A stretch of DNA of 20,767 nucleotides from Blastocatellia bacterium. Lineage in GTDB: Bacteria; Acidobacteriota; Blastocatellia; Pyrinomonadales; Pyrinomonadaceae. A program made the position numbers and the translations under genes. Of this stretch, positions 13,635-20,648 are shown in pieces. A model generated the notes under the pieces. It did not search any database. It was not told the origin of the DNA and saw only the letters and a program-made list of their open reading frames with translations. Within the stretch, counting starts at the first letter, position 1. The number at the start of each line of letters is the position of its first letter. Location of the stretch: positions 1 to 20,767 of the forward strand of contig DNND01000035.1 in assembly GCA_003488005.1 (NCBI GenBank). The letters run 5' to 3'.

Positions 13635-15788
13635 ATGAGTTCGATAAAAGTTTGGCCACACATGACGATTGTGGCGATTGTGGTTGCTCTGGTCGCAGGC
13701 CTGGGCGTGGCGTTTTATTTGAAACATGAGCAGACCGTTTCAGCCGAATCGCTGCCGAATGCTGCTCGTATTCAACGTGTCGATGGCCAGGTGGCACTGA
13801 ACAATGGTCTTTATGAAAATGGAAGTGACGGCCAATGGCTAGCGGCCAGCGCCAATACTCCTTTCTCAGTCGGTGATCGAATTTACACGCGCGACAATTC
13901 GCGCGCGTCGCTGGCGTTTACCGGGCGGAACTTCGCGCGGCTAAATCCAAACAGTGCGCTTGATGTGATCTCGCTTGCCGACCGGCGGACACAGCTTGCG
14001 CTGCGCGATGGCTCGGCAATTTTCGATGTCGGATATCTGGAGCCCAACGAATTGTTTGAAGTGGCAACGCCCTATGGCGCGGTCGATTTTGATCAGCCGG
14101 GACTCTACAACGTCGGGTTGGATAATGGCAACGCTACCATCTCGGTATTGAGTGGACTGGCGCAGGTAGTTGGCTTGGGCGGCAGCGGCCAGATCAGCAA
14201 AGGAGAAATGCTGGCACTTGCGGGTCAGACAGCCGCGCAGGTTTTGTTATCGCGACTTAACAACAACGACGCCGGATATCTGGTGAATGATTACTACTCT
14301 TATCAGTATCCGAATATGTACGATGGCCGTTATAACAACTACGATGCGTACCTCGCGGATCCTTCCTATTATGATCCTTACAATCGTTACAACAGCTATC
14401 AATACGTTTCGAGCAGCATTCCCGGAGTCTACGATTTGGATTCATACGGTAGCTGGCAGAACGTTAACGGTTATGGCAATGCCTGGAGTCCGCGAGTAGA
14501 CAACGGTTGGGCGCCGTATCAGCAGGGTTACTGGATGAACGATTACCCGTACGGGATGACCTGGGTTTCAACTGAGCCGTGGGGTTATGCGCCTTATCAT
14601 TATGGTCGTTGGGCCAACGCGAACAATCAGTGGTTCTGGATTCCGGATACAGTCAATACGACGCCGGTATATTCGCCCGCGCTGGTGGCTTGGGTGCCGG
14701 TGGATTCGAATGACATCGGCTGGGTGCCACTTGGACCAGGCGATCCGTATGCGCCACGTTATTACGACGCCAATTGGCAACCGTATTACCTGACGCGAAC
14801 CAATAATGTGCCAACCCAGTTGGTAAACCTAAGCGTTCCCAACGCCGTGGCATATGCGCCGGTTCAGGATCTCGGACGAAATTTTGATCCGAGAAGCATC
14901 AACCACGCGAACTCGCAGATGCTCGCCCAGGTCCGTCCGGTGCTCGATCCGCTGACACTGACTCCGTTGCGAAATGCCGCGTTACATTCGGCGTGGGGCC
15001 GCGGCAAGATCGATCTACCGCCGGGTATTGCGAAGAAACTGTACGACACTCCGGTGATCACCAGCTCTCTTCCAAACGCGCCGCCGTTCAGAAAAGATTT
15101 GGCTAAAGCGCTGCGAGTAGAAGCCGCGCCGGAAAAAGCGAAGGGAACGAAATTCCAAATCCGGGATGAAAGGGGTGGTGGCGAGCGAGCGGGCCAGTTA
15201 ACTAACCCGGTCGTCGATCAGGCACGCAAACAGAAGATAGACCAGTTAGCTCCTGAAGCTGCGAAGGGTAATCGAGACGCACGGCGACAGTTGCAGGATC
15301 TGCAACAGCAACAGCGCCAAGCGGACGTGAATCGCAAGCAGGGCGAACGTGCTGCGGCGCAACAGCAGCAACAACAGCAAAGCGAGCAACAGCGCGCGCA
15401 GCGTAACGCGATTCAACAAGCTCGAGGAGAAGCGGTCGGACACCGCCAGCAGCAGCAGGCGGCGCCACGCGGCCGGCAAGACGTTCCTCGCGCACGTGAA
15501 AACCAGGGACGTCAGAACGTGCCTCAGCCGCAAGTGGCACAACCTCCACCGTCGCGTGCGCGACAAGACGTACCAATGAGGCGAGAGCCGCAAGGCCGCG
15601 TGGATGTGCCGCGGGCACAACCACAACCGCGCGCTGCACAACCGCAGCAGCGGGTGGAACAACCACGCGCGGCACAACCGCAAGCGCAAGGACACGGCAA
15701 GCCGGAGCGGCAGCAGCAAGGACCACCAGCCGGTAACGGTCAGGGACAAGGCGGCGGCGGCGGCAAAGGAAAAGGTAAAAAGCCGTAA
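13635..15788 (+). CDS. Membrane-anchored FecR/DUF6600-type protein with Gln-rich tail
   Basis: This encodes 717 residues from the ATG at 13635, chosen because GGAGG lies 6 bases upstream and a membrane anchor follows (about 10-29, IVAIVVALVAGLGVAFYL). Residues 45-200 look like a FecR beta domain (ARIQRVDGQVALNNG, PFSVGDRIYTRDNSRASLAF, VATPYGAVDFDQPGLYNV). A Tyr/Asn-rich stretch (215-260) follows. Next is a Trp-rich region (284-375: GWAPYQQGYW, TWVSTEPWGYAPYHYGRW, WVPVDSNDIGWVPLGPGD) of the DUF6600 type seen in Acidobacteria. The last ~150 residues are low-complexity Gln/Arg/Pro/Ala, ending in a Gly/Lys run. No sigma-factor or TonB-receptor gene is nearby, so the classical FecR anti-sigma role is not supported; an envelope sensor or scaffold is more likely. 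Confidence 0.87.
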   Translation: MSSIKVWPHMTIVAIVVALVAGLGVAFYLKHEQTVSAESLPNAARIQRVDGQVALNNGLYENGSDGQWLAASANTPFSVGDRIYTRDNSRASLAFTGRNFARLNPNSALDVISLADRRTQLALRDGSAIFDVGYLEPNELFEVATPYGAVDFDQPGLYNVGLDNGNATISVLSGLAQVVGLGGSGQISKGEMLALAGQTAAQVLLSRLNNNDAGYLVNDYYSYQYPNMYDGRYNNYDAYLADPSYYDPYNRYNSYQYVSSSIPGVYDLDSYGSWQNVNGYGNAWSPRVDNGWAPYQQGYWMNDYPYGMTWVSTEPWGYAPYHYGRWANANNQWFWIPDTVNTTPVYSPALVAWVPVDSNDIGWVPLGPGDPYAPRYYDANWQPYYLTRTNNVPTQLVNLSVPNAVAYAPVQDLGRNFDPRSINHANSQMLAQVRPVLDPLTLTPLRNAALHSAWGRGKIDLPPGIAKKLYDTPVITSSLPNAPPFRKDLAKALRVEAAPEKAKGTKFQIRDERGGGERAGQLTNPVVDQARKQKIDQLAPEAAKGNRDARRQLQDLQQQQRQADVNRKQGERAAAQQQQQQQSEQQRAQRNAIQQARGEAVGHRQQQQAAPRGRQDVPRARENQGRQNVPQPQVAQPPPSRARQDVPMRREPQGRVDVPRAQPQPRAAQPQQRVEQPRAAQPQAQGHGKPERQQQGPPAGNGQGQGGGGGKGKGKKP

Positions 15789-15793
15789 GTGAT

Positions 15794-15898
15794 GGTAGGC
15801 AGACGGCAGGAGCAGTCGGCAGGCACTAGGTCAGGAAACAGTTCTGCCGACTGCTCCTGCCGACTGCCTTCTGTCTTCTACCTTCGCCCTTCGTTCTG
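15794..15898. repeat. Heptamer-built hairpin between convergent genes
   Basis: GGCAGGAGCAGTCGGCAG (15805-15822) and its exact complement (15844-15861) give an 18-bp perfect stem with a 21-base loop. The DNA has a 7-base period (CTGCCGA, CTGCTCC, CTGCCTT, CTGTCTT), with one 6-base unit. The right array runs on through the last codons of the aldo/keto reductase gene. The hairpin may stop transcription from both sides, but it lacks a T-run. Confidence 0.75.
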
Positions 15899-16909
15899 GC
15901 GTTCAATCATCCACTGCGGATAGAGCGTGCGCGGTGCCGTCGTGGCCGACAATACGTCAAGGTCCGCCGCTGATAAATCCAACTCCGCCGCTTTCAAATT
16001 ATCTTCCAACTGCGTCATCTTGTTCGCGCCGAGGATCACGGAAGTAACGCCGGGTTGGGCCAATAACCACGCCAGCGCCACCTGCGCCACCGTCACCTTC
16101 TTTTCCTTGGCAATGCGGTCCAGCGCCTCAACCGCGTCGAAGCCGCGCTCTTCATCAATAGGCGGAAATTGAAAACCGGTGCGGCGCGCGCCTTCCGGAT
16201 GGGGATTGTCGCGACGGTATTTCCCCGAAAGAAATCCTCCAGAAAGCGGCGACCACGGCAGGACGCCAACATTCTCTTCGCGACAAAGCGGCAGCAGTTC
16301 ATGCTCCAGATCGCGGCCGACCAAAGAGTAGTAGGCCTGCAACGACACAAAGCCGGCCCAGTCATTCGCTTTGGACATCACCAGCGCTTTCATCAAGTGT
16401 CGCGCTGCCCAGTTTGAGCAACCGATGTATCGGACTTTTCCCTGCCGCACCAGATCGTCGAGCGCGCGCAGCGTCTCTTCAATCGGCGTAAGCACATCCC
16501 ACCCATGGACCTGATAAAGATCAATGTAGTCGGTTTGCAAGCGCCGCAAACTTTGCTCAACGGAGGCCAAGATGTGTTGTCTGGTCAACCCAACATTGTT
16601 CACGTCGCTGGTTCCCGCAGTCGCACCTTCACTCATGGCGCTGCGAACTTTAGTCGCCACGATTACGCGATCGCGCTGGACCTGCGCGTCCTTCAACGAC
16701 TGCCCCAGAACAGTTTCCGATTCCCCATAGGAATAAACGTCAGCCGTATCGAAAAAATTAATGCCCGCGTCGAGCGCGCGCGCCACCATTTCATTCGCTC
16801 CTGCTTGTTGGACCACCGCAATACCATAAAAGTTTTCTCCGAACGTCATTGTGCCCAGGCACAGTTCAGAAACTTTCAGACCAGTGCTTCCAAGAATTCT
16901 GTATTTCAT
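15878..16909 (-). CDS. Aldo/keto reductase
   Basis: This encodes 343 residues of the AKR superfamily: NADPH-dependent reduction of aldehydes or ketones by a TIM barrel. The catalytic tetrad is present: Asp54 and Tyr59 in FFDTADVYSYGESE, Lys87 in VIVATKV, and His135 in LYQVHGWD. IGCSNWAARHL, LPWSPLSGGFLSGKY and the C-terminal cofactor segment VTSVILGANKMTQLEDNL are typical of the YakC/Tas-like branch. Length is normal. Upstream of the ATG at 16909 is GGGAGA (spacing 5-6). The last codons (NEGRR and stop) lie within the heptamer array shared with the convergent FecR/DUF6600-type gene. The substrate is unknown. Confidence 0.94.
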   Translation of the reverse strand: MKYRILGSTGLKVSELCLGTMTFGENFYGIAVVQQAGANEMVARALDAGINFFDTADVYSYGESETVLGQSLKDAQVQRDRVIVATKVRSAMSEGATAGTSDVNNVGLTRQHILASVEQSLRRLQTDYIDLYQVHGWDVLTPIEETLRALDDLVRQGKVRYIGCSNWAARHLMKALVMSKANDWAGFVSLQAYYSLVGRDLEHELLPLCREENVGVLPWSPLSGGFLSGKYRRDNPHPEGARRTGFQFPPIDEERGFDAVEALDRIAKEKKVTVAQVALAWLLAQPGVTSVILGANKMTQLEDNLKAAELDLSAADLDVLSATTAPRTLYPQWMIERQNEGRR

Positions 16910-17094
16910 GAATGTCTCCCTGAATTATTTGGGAGAGCGTAACCCCGCCCACACAAAAATCCCAAACGCGGTGGGTACTCGCCAGAAGTCGTTTCGGCAA
17001 GTGTCTGTACGTGGCTTTTTGCCGCTCCATCCACGAACTGGCAGAGGGATGCGGCGAAAGGGGACGATGCAAAGTGTCAGTCGGCGAAATAGCT

Positions 17095-17122
17095 TTGTTA
17101 GTTCTTCTGCAACCTGTAGGAT
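17095..17122 (+). promoter_or_regulatory. Possible sigma-70-type promoter for the small secreted protein
   Basis: TTGTTA and TAGGAT are 16 bases apart, each matching four of six consensus bases. They would start RNA about 65 bases before the ATG at 17193. The match is only moderate and other pairs may exist. Confidence 0.3.
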
Positions 17123-17192
17123 GTTTGTAGGTCGAAAAAGTATTCTTCGATACCTGCCAGAAAGAACTAAAACCAAACCATGGAGAGAATTA

Positions 17193-17543
17193 ATGAGAGT
17201 TTACGATAAACCCGGTAGAACCTTGTCTTTTGCCTTCGCGCTCGCGCTTGTTTGCGCAGCTTTTGTATTTGCAACGTCGCACGTGGACTACAGATTCAAG
17301 GTACACAACAACACCAAAGTCGCTATCAAGAAGATTTTGGTTTCTGAAGATGGAAAGAAATACGGCTACTTTGACATCGGCGCAGGCATTGCGGCCGGCG
17401 ATACGGAAGAACTGGTCTGGGACAAATCCACCGACGAGGGAAATTGTGGGCAGTTTTTCAAAGCGGTCTTTGCCAACGGCGAAGAATCAGATCCAGTTGA
17501 GTTTGACTTCTGCGAGAAGGACCTTACGTTAGAGTTTAACTAA
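17193..17543 (+). CDS. Small secreted protein of unknown function
   Basis: This encodes 116 residues. The ATG at 17193 follows GGAGAG with five bases between. An open frame extends much further upstream, but that part overlaps the divergent aldo/keto reductase start and reads unlike a protein. Residues 1-30 form a signal peptide (MRVYDKPGRT, core LSFAFALALVCAAFVFA). The mature part is a beta-rich domain (DYRFKVHNNTKVAIKKILVS, YGYFDIGAGIAAGD, FKAVFANGEESD). Two cysteines (near residues 88 and 108, in EGNCGQFF and FDFCEKD) could form a disulfide in the periplasm. I do not recognise the family. A strong intrinsic terminator follows. Confidence 0.82.
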   Translation: MRVYDKPGRTLSFAFALALVCAAFVFATSHVDYRFKVHNNTKVAIKKILVSEDGKKYGYFDIGAGIAAGDTEELVWDKSTDEGNCGQFFKAVFANGEESDPVEFDFCEKDLTLEFN

Positions 17544-17571
17544 AGTAAGAACGCTTTTATCCGGAGTTACT

Positions 17572-17603
17572 AGTAAAGCCCCGCTATCCGGCGGGGTTTA
17601 CTA
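17572..17603. terminator. Intrinsic terminator, probably bidirectional
   Basis: AGTAAAGCCCCGC pairs with GCGGGGTTTACT around a short loop, with one bulged G. The AT-rich outer part supplies a T-rich tail on the plus strand and a complementary one on the minus strand. It lies 28 bases after the small secreted-protein gene and serves the convergent YitT-family gene as well. Confidence 0.8.
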
Positions 17604-17607
17604 TTTC

Positions 17608-17635
17608 AAATCGCGATTTACGATCTACGATTTTA
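17608..17635. repeat. Heptamer array (GATTTAC type)
   Basis: Four consecutive 7-base units are visible: AAATCGC, GATTTAC, GATCTAC, GATTTTA. The array sits between the terminator and the convergent YitT-family gene end. Confidence 0.6.
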
Positions 17636-17644
17636 CGGCCTTGC

Positions 17645-18499
17645 TTACGGATGCGATGCCAGTCGCTTTATTACTCCACCTTCAGCGTCTGCCAGGGGAA
17701 AGACGACGATGAAGGCAACGGGATCGATTGCCTGCGCGGCTGTTTTCACTCTTCCTATTTCCAGACGCGTCACCACGCAAAACAGGATGTCCTGCGCGGT
17801 GCGATCGAGTCCGCCTTCACCTTTGTAAATCGTTACGCCGCGCTGCAAATGTCGCGTGATAGCTTCGCGAATCTCTTCGCTCTTGTCGGAGATAATTGTA
17901 ATCGCTGTATGTTCATCAACGCCGTGTATTAGAAAGTCGATCGTTTTGGACGCGGCAAAGTAAGTCAGCATCGAGTAGAGTGCAGACTCGATGCCGAGAA
18001 AGAACGCCGCCGCTCCAAAGATGACGACGTTGAGCAGAAGAATTACGTCGCCGACCTTCAAGAGATGACTGCTCTTGCTAACTAGCAGGGCCGCAATCTC
18101 AGTCCCATCCAAAACGGCGCCGCCGCGAATGGCGAGGCCGATTCCGGCGCCAATAAAGAAGCCGCCAAAGACAGCGGTCAGCAATCTGTCCGGCGTCACA
18201 TCGGGAAATTTGATGAATGCCAGACAGAGCGCCAAGCCCCCAATCGCCAGAGTGCTTCTGATCGCAAACGCTTTCCCAACCTGGCGATAACCAAGCGCGA
18301 TAAAAGGTAGATTGATGACTGGAATGAGAATCGCGAGCTGCCACCCCAGCACATTCGCGAGCAGCATTGAGATGCCGGTTACGCCACCATCGATGAAGTG
18401 ACTCGACAGTAGAAATCCTTTTAATCCCAAGCTGGCAGAAAGAATGCCTAATATGATCAGGCCGCCGTCGAGCAGCGCGTGAATTAATTTTTTCAACAT
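17645..18499 (-). CDS. YitT-family (DUF161/DUF2179) membrane protein
   Basis: This encodes 284 residues. The ATG at 18499 is chosen because GAAGGAGAG lies just upstream; an in-frame start 51 bases earlier adds a non-homologous tail. Four or five membrane spans occupy residues 11-190 (LIILGILSASLGLKGFL, LAILIPVINLPFIALGY, LTAVFGGFFIGAGIGLAI and others), with the family motif HFIDGGVTGIS after span 1. Residues about 198-268 form the soluble DUF2179 domain (TAITIISDKSEEIREAI, GVTIYKGEGG, ending IDPVAFIVV). The family is widespread in bacteria, often proposed as a transporter, with no established general substrate. It is convergent with the small secreted-protein gene, and a 43-residue membrane protein gene lies upstream on the same strand. 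Confidence 0.93.
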   Translation of the reverse strand: MLKKLIHALLDGGLIILGILSASLGLKGFLLSSHFIDGGVTGISMLLANVLGWQLAILIPVINLPFIALGYRQVGKAFAIRSTLAIGGLALCLAFIKFPDVTPDRLLTAVFGGFFIGAGIGLAIRGGAVLDGTEIAALLVSKSSHLLKVGDVILLLNVVIFGAAAFFLGIESALYSMLTYFAASKTIDFLIHGVDEHTAITIISDKSEEIREAITRHLQRGVTIYKGEGGLDRTAQDILFCVVTRLEIGRVKTAAQAIDPVAFIVVFPLADAEGGVIKRLASHP

Positions 18500-18697
18500 T
18501 TGACTCTCCTTCAATAAGGGAGAAGCGGGCGAGCCCCTTCCCAACCTCATAGCTTTTGCGATCGACTATTCAAATCGCTCTTGAATGCCTTTCAGACATT
18601 AGGGTTCTGAAAGCGCTTCAAACCTGGCCGGTACAGCTCAAGTCACCCAAGCTCTGGGTTGGGAAGGCGGGCATGCCCTCGCTCTTACCATCACTTA

Positions 18698-18829
18698 TCA
18701 CTCATCAGTGGTTGTTCTCTTTTCTTCTTCCTGGCGCGCTTTATTGCGGCGCGAGTTCAGCTCCAAATACCCAAGCCCGGCAAGCGCCAAGCCTACCATC
18801 AACAAAACAACAATTATTTCCGAACTCAT
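18698..18829 (-). CDS. 43-residue single-span membrane protein
   Basis: From the ATG at 18829 a 43-codon gene runs to TGA at 18698-18700. AGAGGAG lies six to seven bases before the ATG, as good as any site in the window. Residues 4-22 (EIIVVLLMVGLALAGLGYL) form one membrane helix. The rest is a charged tail (NSRRNKARQEEEKRTTTDE), which by the positive-inside rule should face the cytoplasm. The layout recalls small membrane proteins that modulate larger ones. It lies about 200 bases upstream of the YitT-family gene on the same strand. Function is unknown; reality is supported by the ribosome-binding site and the clean membrane-plus-tail design. Confidence 0.7.
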   Translation of the reverse strand: MSSEIIVVLLMVGLALAGLGYLELNSRRNKARQEEEKRTTTDE

Positions 18830-18969
18830 GATATCTCCTCTTTGAATATAACGAACGACAGCTACCAGATCGCGCGCTGTTTATGAGCAGCAAAGCGTTC
18901 CAATCGCGGCAAGGTTCAGCCGTTCTCCAACAGCGGAAAACGAGCGAACATGATTGTTGGACCATGAAG

Positions 18970-19380
18970 TTAGACGGAAGCTGGCGGAGCGCGGCCCTGC
19001 GGTCGAACGGAACAAGAGGAACCAAAAACGAACTCCTTATTGTCAAGCGCACGTTGGCTCAACGATAAAGAGGATAGCTGAAAACGCTCCCGCGGCAGTG
19101 CAGTAAGGTCGAGCGCCGAATGCCGGACACGCTTTTGTTTTGATGCCGGTACTTTAGAGTGCGCGCGGGGCCCTGTGGTTAATGCATGTGAGTGGACGCC
19201 GCCGGCCACGCCGGCGAATGACTCGAATTCCTGCTGCGCCTGGGCAGGCATGCGACCAAACGAAGCCGCCGGTGCCGCACACAAATTCAGCAGCACGCCC
19301 GCCATCAGCAGGGCCCGAGATAAATAACTGATTCGTATGGAGGCGAATGTTTTCATTAGCCGAAAATCGTAGGCGTTCAT
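18970..19380 (-). CDS. Doubtful secreted protein
   Basis: An open frame of 136 codons starts at ATG 19380; an ATG at 19356 is the likelier start because it begins a signal peptide (MKTFASIRIS, then ALLMAGVLLNLCAAPAASFG). The mature part is basic and low in obvious secondary structure (HSKVPASKQKRVRHSALDLT) and matches no family I know. Neither start has a clear ribosome-binding site. The signal-peptide-like start favours a real gene, but the composition of the rest and the lack of translation signal leave it open. Confidence 0.45.
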   Translation of the reverse strand: MNAYDFRLMKTFASIRISYLSRALLMAGVLLNLCAAPAASFGRMPAQAQQEFESFAGVAGGVHSHALTTGPRAHSKVPASKQKRVRHSALDLTALPRERFQLSSLSLSQRALDNKEFVFGSSCSVRPQGRAPPASV

Positions 19381-19445
19381 TGTAACAGTCGGATAGAATT
19401 TTCACCTGCGGGTAATACAAAATGGGGACCTGCCGCCGCTTGGTC

Positions 19446-19556
19446 TTATTTGGACTGCGGCGGCTTGACGCCGCTTTTGGCTGGCCAAGCATCTGATCAC
19501 AGAAAGCACTCCACTTCTTCCTTGAAGCGGCATCAAGCCGCCGTACTCCAAATAAA
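19446..19556. repeat. REPIN-like inverted pair of palindromic-core repeats
   Basis: The left arm (19446-19477) begins TTATTTGGACTGCGGCGGC and contains GCGGCG-GCTTGA-CGCCGC, itself a 6-bp stem. The right arm (19524-19556) is an inverted copy with a few changes. The ends carry matching ATTTGGA/TCCAAAT boxes. A related element lies at 20454-20515. Two inverted REP-type units around a short spacer is the layout of REPINs mobilised by RAYT transposases. Confidence 0.7.
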
Positions 19557-19584
19557 AAAGATGCCGCGATTTTCATCGCGGCAC
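19556..19584 (-). terminator. Intrinsic terminator of the Tyr/Gly-rich protein gene
   Basis: TGCCGCGAT and ATCGCGGCA form a perfect 9-bp stem with a four-base loop. On the minus strand it is followed by CTTTTTT. It begins about 30 bases after the stop codon of the gene at 19613-20248. Confidence 0.88.
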
Positions 19585-19612
19585 CTTCGACTGATTGAGA
19601 TGAAGAACAGTC

Positions 19613-20248
19613 TTAACGAACACCAAAGATCTGTCCTAAAATCTGCGCCGCGGTATTGCTTCTGCGGTAGTTGCCGTTGCGCGAGTACTGACGATAGCCA
19701 GCATCGTAGCCACGCACAAAGCCTTCGCGATACGCCTGGGTCGAAGCGCGTTGATAGTAACGCGATCGTTCAGGACTATATTGCTTGTTGCGTCGCCCAT
19801 CGTCGGCGCCAGTGTTTATTCCCTGCTGGTAACCGGCGTTGAGTTCCTGGCTGCTGTACCCACCATATCCGGTATTTCCGTAGCCACCGTTTCCATAGCC
19901 ACCATTTTCGTAGGAGCCCTCGTTACGATAACCACCGTTTCCGTAGCCGCCGTTTGCGTTCGCATACTGGCGGTAAGCCTGGTCATAGCCGCGCACAAAC
20001 CCATCGCGGAAAGCCTGGGTTGGCGCGTCTCGATAATAGCGTGAACGCTGAGGACTATAACTCTGCCCACGTTGGGCATCGCTGGCACCCACGTTCGCAC
20101 CGTATTGAAAACCTTGTTGTATGTCTTGATTGTTGTATCCGCCGTAGGTCCTGTTCGACCACTGCGCGTTGGCCGTTGTGCCGGTCAAGGCAATTACGCC
20201 GAATACAAACGCGAGCGCCATAAGCGCACTGCCAAACGTTTTTTTCAT
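19613..20248 (-). CDS. Secreted Tyr/Gly-rich protein with an internal duplication
   Basis: This encodes 211 residues from the ATG at 20248, preceded by GGAGGAGGG; longer in-frame starts upstream lack such a site. Residues 1-28 are a signal peptide (MKKTFGSALMALAFVFGVIA, cleavage after TANA). Two copies of a 56-residue unit, about 40-95 and 133-188, share YSPxRSRYYxxAxTQA(F/Y)R and GFVRGYDxxYRQY. The first half of each unit is less conserved (GANVGASDAQR versus GINTGADDGRR). They are joined by a linker of GGYGN-type repeats. The composition (Tyr, Arg, Gly, Gln, Asn) suggests a flexible, sticky extracytoplasmic protein. I know no assigned function. A strong terminator follows. There is no convincing promoter in the 150 bases upstream. 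Confidence 0.88.
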   Translation of the reverse strand: MKKTFGSALMALAFVFGVIALTGTTANAQWSNRTYGGYNNQDIQQGFQYGANVGASDAQRGQSYSPQRSRYYRDAPTQAFRDGFVRGYDQAYRQYANANGGYGNGGYRNEGSYENGGYGNGGYGNTGYGGYSSQELNAGYQQGINTGADDGRRNKQYSPERSRYYQRASTQAYREGFVRGYDAGYRQYSRNGNYRRSNTAAQILGQIFGVR

Positions 20249-20453
20249 GTTTATTCCCTCCTCCATCGAGTTGAAATTTGCAACCTCCATGCCGCTTGCC
20301 AATCCTGGAAAGAGTGCGATTACTATGGGAAAAACGCAGGCTTTGCGATGAATAGAAGTATCCATATCGTGCAGGCGATGTCCGAGATCCGGTAACAGAA
20401 ATGTTGCAGAGATTTTGCGAGTACCGGTGAAGCGTGAAGCTTATGGCGTTTTG

Positions 20454-20515
20454 TTTTGGACTGCGGCAGCTTGAGGCCGCTTTGCAGCGCGGCGGCTTGA
20501 CGCCGTTTTCCAAAA
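20454..20515. repeat. Palindromic-core repeat, second element (two direct cores)
   Basis: TTTTGGACTGCGGCAGCTTG opens the element and TCCAAAA closes it. Inside are two cores in the same orientation, GCGGCAGCTTGAGGCCGC and GCGGCGGCTTGACGCCG, related to the arms of the element at 19446-19556, where the cores are inverted. Confidence 0.65.
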
Positions 20516-20533
20516 TGCATTCCCGCGCAGCAG

Positions 20534-20558
20534 TGAGGTCAGTACCGCCTGCGGTAGC
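20534..20558. repeat. Dispersed palindromic repeat, right copy
   Basis: This is the inverted counterpart of bases 1-25, with one mismatch. It continues into GGGTGGGTT, which may belong to the same element. The matching part of the left copy lies outside the window. Confidence 0.6.
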
Positions 20559-20620
20559 GGGTGGGTTGTAATGAATGCCGCGCGCAGCGCGTCGAGTCAA
20601 AGCGCCGTAACGCGGGTATT

Positions 20621-20648
20621 TCTGGAATCTGAAATCTGGAATCTCGAA
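20621..20648. repeat. Heptamer array (TCTGGAA type)
   Basis: Four consecutive 7-base units are visible: TCTGGAA, TCTGAAA, TCTGGAA, TCTCGAA. It has the same period as the arrays near 9527, 10394, 15794 and 17608. Confidence 0.7.

Noticed and set aside
15202..15726. Minus-strand open frames opposite the Gln-rich tail of the FecR/DUF6600-type protein
   Set aside because: Leu/Val/Ala-rich translations are the expected complement of CAG-type repeats, and no translation signal is present.
16851..17192. Upstream extension of the small secreted-protein frame
   Set aside because: It overlaps the start of the divergent aldo/keto reductase gene, and the signal peptide and ribosome-binding site place the true start at 17193.
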